This document shows, piece by piece, positions 20,338-31,329 of a stretch of DNA of 64,000 bases (positions are counted from its first letter, which is position 1; each line of letters starts with the position of its first letter). The translations under genes and the position numbers were made by a program. Location of the stretch: contig JAYESD010000004.1 in NCBI GenBank assembly GCA_036927565.1, positions 65,346,933 to 65,410,932 on the forward strand. Reading direction: 5' to 3'. Origin of the DNA: Tuctoria greenei. Taxonomy: Eukaryota; Streptophyta; Magnoliopsida; Poales; Poaceae. The notes under the pieces are model-generated. The model made no database searches, was not told where the DNA came from, and saw only the letters and a program-made list of their open reading frames with translations.

Positions 20338-20983
20338 TGTAGGATAGAAGAGCACGTGAAAAGCTACCATGGGGAGGTGAATGGTAGATTTAAACTTTTT
20401 TAGCAGAAGTAAAAGAAAATCCCTCGGCAGAAAATAAATTTGTTAAGAAACCTTGTGTGTAATCTGTTTTCAACGTGTCCAACCATGACAAAAACAAGTG
20501 TAAATTGTAGAGAATGAAGTCACATAACTAATGCAACAAGAATCAAATGAAAACACTAAATAGAATTTGAAATATGATCAAAATACTAGACGAAGGTCAA
20601 TCTGTTCTATCCGATTTAAAAATAGATCAGCAACACTACAAAGAAACTCAGTGTGGAATTTCCACAGACTATAGATAATCAAGTTGTGAAGACAACCCAA
20701 ACAGAATCACGTCAATTGGATCTGTAAAATGCGAGTTATGATCAAAATACCGAAGCAACCTCGGTTTATCCAGAAACTCAGCGAGAAAAACTTGTCTGAA
20801 ACAAGTCGGACGAACAAGGCACAAAAGCTCTTTTAAAACTATGATCTTTATTCAATAGAACACAAGAGGAATAGCCAAAAGTCATCTCCCCACGAGCTCT
20901 GTTCTCCCTTGCTTATATAACCAATCCTAAGGCCAATCCAATCCTAACTAGGACTCTAATCCTACCCAGTTTACCAAAACTTT
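20338..20983 (-). repeat. Inverted copia LTR fragment
   Basis: On the minus strand this is the 3' part of an LTR of the same family as LTR1-3, ending at 20338 (plus strand TGTAGGAT). The shared features are the AGCTTTTCACGTGCTCTTC block near the end, the CTTGTTCCAGACAAG-like block and an inverted TATA box at 20913-20919. It is clearly diverged from LTR1 and LTR2. CACTA-I copy 2 starts at 20984 and truncates it. Confidence 0.75.
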
Positions 20984-20998
20984 CACTACAAGGATTCC
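20984..20998 (+). repeat. CACTA-I 5' terminal inverted repeat
   Basis: CACTACAAGGATTCC, the exact reverse complement of 14200-14214. The following TTATCGCAACGG and TTGTTGCAATAGG carry the family's GCAACGA-like subterminal words. Confidence 0.85.
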
Positions 20999-21038
20999 AA
21001 TTTATCGCAACGGAAAATTTTGTTGCAATAGGCATTTT

Positions 21039-24000
21039 TGTAAAATCCCTAAATTCAAGTTACAAGTTCATACAACAGAATTTAAAATTTTGAAATGCGG
21101 AAAAGAAATAAAATGACAATTTAGAAATTAAATCAAGTCAAGCTTCAATAGAAGGGATTCAAAAATTCAAATGTAGCTTCTTTTCAAACTTTGCCAAATT
21201 AAAATTCTGAGTTTACCAATAAATTTCAAATATTCCAAATAGTCTCTCTGCCAAGTTTCAAAATTTTTGAAGCTCATTTGCTATTTAATTCAGTGGATCC
21301 ATTGAATTCCATTCAAATTTGAATTTGAATTTTACCTGAAACTTGTCGAAATTGGAAATCGAATTTCAGAATCTGAGTCTACACATTTGAATTGGCCTCT
21401 CCACAAAAATCTAGCATTTTTTGGACATGTTTAGGTGGGAGAATTGAAGTTCCATAGAGGATTGACTTGGAAGGGGATGTGGGACCCACTGGCTCGTGAC
21501 CCATTACCGTGAGTGCTCTGTTTTACTGACTCCCCGCCGATCGACGCTCAGTGAAGCCAGCACCTCACCATCAGAAAGCAGCTGCGTAGCCTCTCTGGCG
21601 TCTATAACACTCCCTCCTCGTCCTTATCTTCTCTTCCTAACCCATTTGATAAACATCAGCGCTCCGTTGCTCTATTTCGCGCCACCGTCGAGCTCAACAC
21701 CGCCTCCTCGTCGCTCAGCTTTGCCGGCCAATCGAAGCCAGCTTTCGCCGTCCTCCCAACAGCAAAGTGGTACCAAAGCTTTCTCTCTACCTTCTCAAGC
21801 TTTTGGTTCCTTGTTTCGTCGGCTACAAGGCGGCCTTTTTGCAGTTCTGTCGGCGCCGCTGTTCGGCCGCCGCGAGGATGTTGCTGCCTCCTCGTCGCGC
21901 TGATGTCACTGACCCTCTCTCAAGCTGCTCCCCGAAGCAAAAGGATCGAAAAGACACAACCCTTCCCATGGTACAAACTGTTCTTCGTTTCATTCCATAT
22001 CGCGCAAATGATTCAAGTTTTGCTTTCGCCCTTTGCCCATAAACTAGCTTGCTTCTCTGTTTAACTCACTGCTTTTCACGTGCAACCATTCTTTGATCAG
22101 TTCATGGATATTGATCCATACCATCTAGTGCCCCCCTCTGACAATAATCAAGAGAGATAATCGAGTGAAGGCCGAGCGATTCAAGTTTTCCCCGCCACCA
22201 ATGAAAATTTGTCGGTCCATCATCGAAGTTGACTTTGCTGGGATTTTCATCCTGTTTACACCCCATAGTCATCTTCCTCATGCTTCCGGTAAAGTTTCTA
22301 ACCTTTCCCCGAGCTTCTTGGGCCATTCCTGAGCGATTCTGGCCATCGCTGAAACCCTAGCTTCGCCGCCGTCGTCGCGCCGCCATCTCCGGCCGTCGCC
22401 ACCACGATTGGACACCACTTCCGTCTTGCGCGGTCGATTTTAAGGCTAGGCGGTCATGACCAAGCCGAGAGGAAGTCGACGCAACTGTCTCGGCGAGCTC
22501 GCCGGCTACGCCGCCGCGGCCGAGCGACGCGTCGGGAGATAGACGAAGGCCAGCGGGCCCCGCCTGTAAGCGACATTTCCACCGAGCGGATCAGCTGCGG
22601 CACCGAATCGGGTGCGGCTGCGTGGGTTAACCTGTGGACCTCGGTGCAGCCCAACGCTGATTGGCCCAATTCAAATAAGTGGGGCCGGCCGCTTTATTTA
22701 AACTTTCCAATTGGAAAATAATTCTAGAATTCAATCAAACTTCTAAAATTCATTACTCCTAGTAGATTTGCTCAAAATTTCCAAGTAAATTCTGGTAGAC
22801 TCGTATTGATCTCAAATTTGCAGTGGTGAAATTTATTGGACATGAAACTCCCAGAATTGTCATAATTAATTCCTTTGATGTAATTGCTTGGGAAATTAAT
22901 AACTCCTGTTCTGTTAACTGGAAAACTCTCAGTTTTGGTCAGGGCACTCATAAACATACACTTGATATCCAGTATAAATTTCAAGTTCATTGGACTTCAT
23001 TTACTTGGTTGATCAGTTTTCCAAATCTCTATGTAGTGGAAAATTGGGAAAAGTACAGAACCATTTTTAGTTTTTTCCCCAAACTTGTAAAATCAGTTTC
23101 TCCCTGTAGGAAGTTCAGAAAAATGTGATTTTTTTCCTAGAACCAGTGATACCCCCTATACCATAATAATCCACTGGTGGTCATGACAAAGCTACAGATT
23201 CAGTGGCAAAATTTAGAGAAGCCTTTTTCTTGTTGGAATCGTCTACTTACTTGAACATCTCCAATTATTGGTCCAGATCTTCCTCATATATCCTAGTGTC
23301 CACTGCAAAAATCCCAAAGCCAATTAAAATCATTTACATACTTGATCTGTATTTATAATATCTCTTCTATAGTTTCTATACCACTCATCTACTTTATATA
23401 TTGCATATCATATAGTGATCGAGATCGAGGAGGACCCGGATCCCTTGGAGACTCTACTTCCAGAAGCTAACTTCCCCTCTGACTCGCAGCCAGGCAAGTC
23501 CCGATTTGCATTTAAGTGCTATTTCAAATTTTCTATTTGTATCACTTATGTCTTGGATGAATTTTGTGCATTAGGGCTAAGGTGCTTGTTACTCCACTTG
23601 CATGACCCAGAAATCCTATGGAGTATTGAGTAGGTCTAGAGATTCACGAGTAGACAATGCCATGCTAATGTTTATAGGAATCCGGTAGAAGTCGAGTAGT
23701 TGGAATCTACTCACGAGATAGGATTTTATCACACGGTATGAATTGAATCAAGGAATGGTTTAGAATCATGAAATTGAGACCGAGCAGCGGGTAGGATGCA
23801 ACGAGATGTGGTCTCACGTGTGTAGCACTGCTTGTGTCGATTGAGGACCAATCCGTGTGCGGCCCTACTGGACAAGTTTTAACAGTACCGAATGCATACT
23901 GGGCATATGTAACACAGGAAACCGATGTAACTTGATAACTTGGATGTCGAGGCATAGCCCATTGTCGATAGGGGTGGGCTGAGGGTAGTAAGGTGTAAAT

Positions 24001-24788
24001 TCGTTTGCGGGCACAGACACGCTCCGTGCGGGAATCTTATGCCCGCGGTGGCGGGATCGGTTCGGCGTTTGACTTCTCTTGTGAAAGGTGGCTACGTATG
24101 ACAAGGTGAGGAGCACGACACACTCCTTTGGCACGGGTGTACGTGACGTGTTATTCGGGTGTGTCCTGATTGCAATCATCATCCCCCACAGTTATTTAAG
24201 TACCGCTTGTTCAACGTGCTGTGATGTAGTAAATACTGAAGAAGTCAGGAGAATACGATGTATTGAAATATAATTGTTTTGCCACCATGTTTGCTATAGA
24301 TTAGGCTCATTAAAGTTACTGTTATGAAACAATTAAGCTGCTGCTATTAACCTGTAAAATGATGATCAATTTATATGCGAGTCATTTACAGCTATATCTA
24401 TTCCTATGTTAAGTCTTGCTGGGCCTTCATGCTCACGGTTGCTATAATAAGTTGTTTGCAGGTGAGACATATGAGGAAGCACCCGAGGATGAGGCGATGC
24501 CCCTGTCGGGGTATACCGCCGAGTGGGAGCCCTGCACGCCGTAGTTAAATTGTGTGTGGCTAGTGTGTAACGTCCGCGGGCTGGACGGTTGCACTTTTGC
24601 ATAGCTAGGCTGAGAGTTTAGCTATGAATATTATCTTCTATTGTATATTAAGTATTATAAAAGACTTCCACTGTTTATATAAATAAAACTTTGTATCTCG
24701 TCGTATTCTTTTCGTTTGTGCTGTTGGGTACCGCATCGCACGGCACCACCCTCTGCGGTTTCTGGAATGTGTGGATCCGGTCCCCACA
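21039..24788 (+). repeat. Chromovirus 5' LTR (3750 bp)
   Basis: Begins TGTAAAATCCC and ends GGTCCCCACA. It includes a GC-rich block at about 21480-22670 that resembles a 5' untranslated region or CpG island, and AT-rich flanks. Near the 3' end TATATAAATAAA (24676-24687) may serve as TATA box, poly(A) signal or both. Divergence from the 3' LTR is about a tenth of sites in the first 190 bp, with many indels. Reading frames in the GC-rich block are not supported. Confidence 0.85.
24676..24687 (+). promoter_or_regulatory. TATA-like and AATAAA signal in the chromovirus LTR
   Basis: TATATAAATAAA about 100 bp before the LTR end; conserved at 50459-50470 in the 3' LTR. Confidence 0.4.
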
Positions 24789-24791
24789 GCC

Positions 24792-24803
24792 TGGTATCAG
24801 CGT
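24792..24803 (+). other. Primer-binding site of the chromovirus (degenerate)
   Basis: TGGTATCAGCGT lies 3 bp after the LTR end. Its first nine bases match the initiator-Met tRNA primer site TGGTATCAGAGC, which the nested element retains exactly at 40872-40883. Confidence 0.75.
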
Positions 24804-26536
24804 TGCATTGGGAATAGCATTCTCGAAAAGAGCTTATTTTGAAACTTAAGAGTAGTCGAGTGAGGAGTAGTACTATGCCCACATAAGGTCTATTATAGTA
24901 TTAGTTACTTAAGGTGGCAAGATAACTTATGTGTTATTAAATTCTATAACTATGCTCCGATGTCAGGTAAGAGGTAAGGTACGCCATCGCAAGCGGATTA
25001 ATTGTGGTAAGCTCACCATGCGAGAGGTAGCATGTGGTTGTTTCCGTGGCTTGGCACTGAAATGTTAATATGAGTATCTGAAACTTTTCATGTTTCTAAG
25101 AACATATGACACGCGGTACCCTAGCGTGCTACAAAATTAGTGGGAGCCCCCGTTGGGTGGGACATAACCCGATGCACCCCCCTACTGGTGCAGCACTATG
25201 CAAAGACGTGGGACCCCGTCGGGTGGTAGAAAATCCGGTCATGTACGTTGAGACGTGGCTTAGCTCGAGGCGGCCCGTATGGAATGATACGGGACGGATG
25301 TTTTTACTTTCATATATATTATTGTGAACTATTCACCTGTGCGGGCTGTGCTGTACGGCACCATATGTTTGATCTATCGTTTGTTTGTAGATGCAGTACA
25401 CTAACCACAATTAAGTAGTTCGAGTAGAAACCGTTTGCGAGTGAACGTCATTCCTTCCACCGTTGAGACGTATGCCAAAATACTGGCTTAGGATTTTCTT
25501 TGGAGAGGGCGTAGTACCGGCATTGCATCCGAGTTTCATCAGGCACGTCGACGACATTATCCGTGCTGGTGGTGTGACTCGACAACAAGTAAAAATTCGA
25601 AACATATGACTATGGTTGAATTTGTAATCTCTGTTTTGGAGTATGCTAGTCAGATTTAAAATTAATCATGGGGTTGCTGCAGTATGCAGAACTGTGATTT
25701 GGGAACTTGAGTAAGTCCTCCACAAGTTTCATTTTCAGCTCCAAGGCAGATTTCAAGATTTGAAACTTGAAAACTTCATTTGAACTTAAAGTAACCAGTT
25801 CCTGGTTCAAACTGTGAAATGGACAGAAAATTGACTATGTTTGGAACAGCATAACATCATGTATATTTCACCCCTGAAGGTCTACCACACATGGATGGAA
25901 ATTTTAGAGAGTCCTCTCAGAGCCTTATGTTCAACTCCAGATCAGAATCCCCCTGCAAACTAATGAAAAATCCAAATTTCCAAACCCTATTAGAACTGGA
26001 CAGAGACTGGACAGTTTCTGTACCCTGTTATTATTTCCATCATACCTTTTAGTAGAATCAACGAATCACTTCATATAATGCATTTCTGTAATCCAGAGTA
26101 TGTATACAACAATGTTGTAATTTATGATTTTTGCATATATTGATGTTTTGTATCTGGAAAAATGTGGACAAAATCAGCCTTAAACAGAGGAGGTGCTGTC
26201 AAAAATTTTCCAGAAACATTGTCAACTTGCAAAAATCATATCTCCATATAAAAAAATGATCTGGTGGAAAATAAATACTTTATGGAAATATATTTGAGTT
26301 TTCTACATTTTTGTAGTGTAACTCAAGTTCTGAATGTGCCTCTAACTGGATGAAAATTTCAAGTTTCTCCAGACTGGTCAGATGGAACAGAACCGTGACA
26401 GAATTCCAGTGTTATGTTTGATTTGATATTTGAATTTGAATTCACTTTCATAATTCAATTTTCAAATCCATGATCTGTTTATCAACAAATTTTGTTGAAT
26501 TTGAGTATTTGAATCCTTCAAGTACTTCTTTTATAG
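24804..26536 (+). other. Chromovirus leader, non-coding
   Basis: About 1.7 kb of AT-rich leader without a supported gene. Several blocks recur, inverted, in the nested element. The block CACAAAATTAGTGGGAGCCC-like at about 25130 matches about 40530-40550. The block around GGAGGTGCTGTC at 26190 matches about 38990. Confidence 0.65.
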
Positions 26537-27355
26537 ATGACGGATGTGATGCTATTACCGGACGGATGGGTATTTTTCACGTGCGACAACCGTCCGGGCT
26601 TCTCGAGCCTGCTGTGGGAGGTGCTCCAACAGTTTTGCTTCATGGAGATGCCATGGTATTGGGGTCAAGAGATGGTTGACAGAGGCGTATTGTCGTGTAC
26701 CGTCCTGGTTAACATCCCGGCAAGTCCGCGTTTCTACGGATGGGCTCCTTTTTCGGTCACAATCCAGGGAGCTCAATTGGAGGACACGTAGGCCTTTGCA
26801 GCGGGCAAAGCGCTTATGAAGCTTTGTGAGCTTTATCAAGATGCCATGGCTGGGATACAGTTTGCTCTTCTCCCGTTCCATGGTGATTCTGGTTTTGAGT
26901 GGCAACGTCGTATGGTTGCGACCTATTGACCATACAGCAACACTACCTCGACAACACTTGGGACATTTGCCGCTACATCTAGCATGGTGGTTCTTGCACA
27001 AGGTACAATCCTGCAGGAGCAAGTCGAAGCCTTGAGGCAAGCGACTGAACGGGGTGACAATCTTGATTATATCAACAAGAACCTACGTTCGTTCCTGGCT
27101 CCGACGAATCACCGACTAAATCAATTGGAGAATCAGTTGCATCACACTCGCACTAGATTGCGGAAGGCTCATGCCAAATTGCGGCAAGCTCGCAATGATC
27201 TGCAGCAAACTCATTATGGGCTGCAGGTGAGTCATTTGGAGGTGCAACAACAGCAAGAGCAGCTGTTGGTAGTCACCGAGGCACGAGACGAAGCCATTGA
27301 GGAAGCTCAAAATTGGGAGTACGAGGCAGAGCAACTTCAGGATAATTTGATTTAG
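26537..27355 (+). pseudogene. Extra reading frame before gag, C-terminal coiled coil
   Basis: One frame runs from 26537 to 27355, broken by stops at about 26789 and 26927. The N-terminal part (MTDVMLLPDGWVFFTCDN; WAPFSVTIQGAQLEDT; AGKALMKLCELYQDA) resembles unnamed pre-gag proteins of large grass gypsy elements. From about residue 150 it becomes a charged Gln/Leu-rich heptad region (VEALRQATER; RLNQLENQLHHTRTRLRK; HLEVQQQQEQLLVV), a strong coiled-coil pattern. I cannot assign a function. The upstream motif with spaced Ala and Leu could be a small alpha-beta domain, but that is speculation. Confidence 0.5.
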
Positions 27356-27872
27356 GCGGAAGCACAATTGCAACCAGTTGTGTATCAACCGACTTAAGAC
27401 ATACCGCTGAACATGGGTGAGCAAGTACCTTCAGACCCAGTGGAGGAGGAAGAACCAGAGATACTTGGGTACGCCAATAACAATGCATCAGTGTAGGATG
27501 GGGCAGCACACTGCCATCACGGGGCAACTGATAGTTAGTGGTTGCTCGTGTTTATTTTGTAGCCATGTTTGTGTTATATTATAGATAGTAGTGGGTGTGT
27601 ATAAGATGACAAGGTGTGTATGACCTCTCATGGAGACCAAGTATATTTGAGATGTACTTCCGTAGTGGGAGTCCGTCATTTTGGAAATCACTATTCTACG
27701 CTTGGTCATGAGATAATATATCTTGTATAAAGTTTGTACTTTATTAATATATGTGAGTGTTATGCAATTATCACATTGTCATTACTCGCACTACTATGGT
27801 TAAAATGGATGAAGAAAACAAACATGTTGCTGATTTAAATCATGTGGATGCTGAATGGTGCGTATGCGCTCT
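27356..27872 (+). other. Spacer between extra frame and gag
   Basis: About 0.5 kb of AT-rich sequence with no supported gene; may hold the end of the extra frame and the gag leader. Confidence 0.4.
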
Positions 27873-29223
27873 ATGCCCGAGATGGGGGGATCTAGCCGTG
27901 GTCGTGAGGATGAATCTCCGACCCGGGAGCAAACCGCGACACCACAGCAACAAGTCCCTCCACCACCACCACCTTAACCTCCGAGGACGCTCGCGGAGAT
28001 TCTAGCTGCAGTACTCGGCTCACGCGACGTGCAAACCAAGTTACTGCGGATGTTGGTTCAAAATTCGTCCCGTCAAAGGGGACGACAAGACAATGGGCCA
28101 CGCCAGCCCCAACAAAGCTCGTATTCGGATTTCTTGGCGACTCATCCACCGGTCTTTACAGAGGCCAAGGAGCCTCTGGAGGCGGACAACTTCATCCGCA
28201 CGCTCGAGGCGAAGTTCGGTTTGCTGCGATGCACCGAACAGAAGAAGGCACTCTTTGCAGCGCAACAGCTTCAAGGATCCGCCAGTGCTTGGTGGGCGAA
28301 CTTCATCGCCTCAATGGCGGTCGGTCATGCGGTCACCTGGACCGAATTCCGGAAGGCGTTCCGCGCCTACCATATCCCTCCCGGAATAATGAAGAGGAAG
28401 CTTCAAGAATTTTTGGATCTAAAGCAAGGCGGGAGGAGTGCCCACAAATACTCCGGCGCGTTCAATCACTTGGCGCAGTACGCGCCCGAATATGTGGGGA
28501 CGGAAGATAAGAAGAGACACATATTCTTCTGGGCCTTAATCTGAAAATGAAGGTCCAACTTGCACAATGCAACCGCGGCACCTCCAACGATGTCGTCAAT
28601 GCCGCGATTGCACAAAAGGATGCTCTGCGTGAGCTCATTTCTGATAAGAGGAAACGGAGCGCACCGTCGAGCAGCAGCGGGGGTGGTCCGCAGAAGTACC
28701 GTGTGGTGTACCGCTCACCATCCGGTCAGCGATGGCAGCCACCGGCGCGATCGCAGCAATTCCGCGGTCGATCTTTCAACGCGCCATGTTTTCAACCGCT
28801 ATCTCCACAACAGCAGAAGCAGCAAAGGATGGTCCCGCGTGCATATCCACCTCCACCACATGCACCGGGATTCCGTCCGCAGATTGGAGGGAACCGACAC
28901 AGTACACATGCTATACGTGTGGTCGTGCCGGGCATTTTGCGAGGGAGTGCCCCGAGCAGCGTCAAAGCAGCGGGCAAGCACCATATCGTGGTGCCGTTCA
29001 ACGCTGTAACCAGCCCAAGAAACCAGCACCAAAACCCGGCAATGTCCACAACTTAGATCTCGAAGATGTGCCGGAAGGTGAACCCATTCTCGCGGGTACG
29101 TTTTCTCTACTCCAAAATCCCGTAGTCATACTTTTTGACTCCGGTGCCACCCTAATTTCATTAGCCAATTTTATGTTGTCAAACATCAATTACCTATCAC
29201 TCCAACAGAATGTCCATATTTGA
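27873..29223 (+). pseudogene. Chromovirus gag and protease, frameshifted
   Basis: Translation likely began at 27873 (MPEMGGSSRGREDESP, then a Pro run). A stop at 27975-27977 follows, then the gag core to 28544: FLATHPPVFTEAKEPLEADN, FIRTLEAKFGLL, ASAWWANFIA and WTEFRKAFRAYHIPPGIM. The frame then moves to 28547 (ALRELISDKRK) and again to the frame of 28732-29223. That last frame carries the CCHC zinc knuckle CYTCGRAGHFAREC and the aspartic protease motif VVILFDSGATLISLANF. Gag packages RNA and the protease cleaves the polyprotein. At least two frameshifts and one stop make it non-functional. Confidence 0.85.
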
Positions 29224-29350
29224 TTTGCCCTCCGGGTAGGAAGATAGCAGCGGACACGAAAGTCCATAAAGCACAACTTAAGATGGGTGGGAATATCTAT
29301 CCAACTTCTCTATTACATTAGAGGGTCAAAAGCTCGATGTCACATTAGGG

Positions 29351-31324
29351 ATGTCGTGGCTGCACCGTCATGGTGCTGTTCTCGACATTGTTCCACGTGT
29401 GGTCCATTTGAACTCTCCACTACATGAACCACACACTCTCATTCTAGACCGCCTTACCCAAGAAATTCCAGCCACATACAACACGGAAGCCACAAAGCTT
29501 GAAGACATTCCTGTGGTCCGTGAATATCCGGACATGTTTCCCGATGACCTTCCGGGTATGCCACCGGATAGGGACATCGTGTTCAAGATTGAACTTATTC
29601 CGGGAACCACTCCTGTTTCTCGAAGGCCGTACAAGATGGCGCCCAATGAGTTGGAAGAATTAAAGGAGCATTTAAAAGAGTTGCTGGACAAAGGTCTCAT
29701 ATGCCCAAGTTCCTCACCTTGGGGCTGCTCCGCATTATTTGTGAAGAAGAAGGACAATACGTTACGTCTATGTGTGGACTATCGTCCGCTCAATGCCATG
29801 ACGATCAAGAACAAGTATCCACTACCGTGCATCGATATTTTATTCGATCAATTAGTGGGTGCTAAAGTATTTTCAAAGATGGATCTTCGGTCCAGATATC
29901 ATCAAATAAAAATCCGATCAGTGGATATACCGAAGACGGCATTCTCAACGAGATACGGGCTCTATGAATATCTCGTCATGTCGTTCGGGCTTACCAACAC
30001 GCTGGCTTACTTTATGTACCTCATGAATTTTGTCTTCATGCCGGAGTTGGTCAAATTTGTCGTGGTCTTCATCAATGATCTGGTTTATTCAAAATCAGAA
30101 GAAGAACATGCAAGACACTTGCACATCGGGCTCCAACGATTGCGAGATCACAAGCTTTATGCAAAATTCAGCAAGTGTGAGTTTTCGATCAAACAAGTAC
30201 CATTTCTTGGTCACATTATTTCAGTGAAGGGCATCGCTGTAGATCCAAGAAAAATTGTACAAGTGCTCAAATGGAAGTCTCCAATGTCCGTCCACGAAGT
30301 TCGCAATTTCCTCGGATTAGCGGGATATTATCGGAGGTTCATTCCGAGCTTCTCGAAAATCGCTAAACCAATGACGGAGCTGCTGAAAAAGGGGACTAAA
30401 TATATTTGGAGCAAGGCATGTGAGGATGCGTTTCAAGAATTTGTGAAGCATCTCACAACAGCCCTAGTGTTAGCTCAGCCGGATACGACCAAATCTTTCG
30501 ACGTTTATTGTGATGCGTCCGGCATTGGTCTCGGCTGCGTGCTAATGCAAGACGGCTGTGTGATCGCGTATGGCTCACGGCAGCTCTGAAATCATGAGCA
30601 GAATTATCCAACTCATGACCTTGAGCTCGCTGTCATGGTACTTGCTTTGAAGATGCGGAGGTATTATTTACTCGGAAATTTAGTGCACCTCTACATTGAT
30701 CACAAGAGTCTGAAATATATCTTCACTCAGAAGGAACTGAATATGCGGCAGCAAAGATGGTTAGAACTGATCAAAGACTATGAGATTGAAATTCATTACC
30801 ATCCCGCCAAGGCAAATGTAGTTGCCGATGCGCTGAGCCTCAAGTCTCATGTCAATAATCTGTCCATTACCCCGATGGAAGAGGACGAGCCGAGTTTATA
30901 CTTGATTCCATATGGAGCGCTATATAATCTTGATCTCATTCCTACCATACGAGAGGAGATTATGGAGGCTCAAAAGAAAGACGTGGGTATGTCGCACATT
31001 CGGAGGAGAATGAAGAATGGGGAAATGATGTGCTTCCAAAGTGATGAACATGGTACCCTATGGTTCAAGGACCGTATCGTGGTATCCCGTGACACGACAC
31101 TTTGGAAGAAAATCTTGGATGAAGCTCACTTGTCCAAGTATTAAATTCATTCGAGCAGCAACAAAATGTATCAAGATTTAAAAACCAGATTTTGGTGGAC
31201 ACGGATGAAGAGAGAAATTGCAAAGTACGTGTCGGAGTGTGATACGTGACAGCTTGTGAAAGCCGACCACATGAGGAAAGCCGGACAGCTGCAACCATTC
31301 AAAATTCCGGCGTGGAAATGGGAG
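29351..31324 (+). pseudogene. Chromovirus RT, RNase H and N-terminal integrase
   Basis: The frame 29351-30589 begins with the end of the protease region (MSWLHRHGAVLDI) and continues into RT: GLICPSSSPWGCSALFVKKK, LRLCVDYRPLNAMT, FSKMDLRSRYHQI. The catalytic motif normally reading FIDDILVYS is FINDLVYSK here (about 30069-30101): the first Asp is Asn and one residue is missing, so RT should be dead. RNase H (FDVYCDASGIGLGCVLMQDG) follows, with a TGA stop at 30587-30589. The frame continues to the integrase zinc finger, with stops at 31142 and 31247 (the second replaces a zinc-binding Cys in ECDTCQ). The sequence stops at 31324, where the nested element entered the integrase; it resumes at 45676. 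Confidence 0.9.
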
Positions 31325-31329
31325 GATAT
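31325..31329 (+). repeat. Target-site duplication GATAT, left copy
   Basis: GATAT at 31325-31329 is repeated at 45676-45680 and flanks the nested element exactly. Joining the flanks restores the integrase sequence WEDI and SMDFIVRLPL. Confidence 0.92.

Noticed and set aside
21496..21903. 135-codon ORF in the chromovirus LTR, partly repeated at 47254-47493
   Set aside because: Ser/Pro/Leu-rich translation of the GC-rich LTR block; the frame is not kept between the two LTRs.
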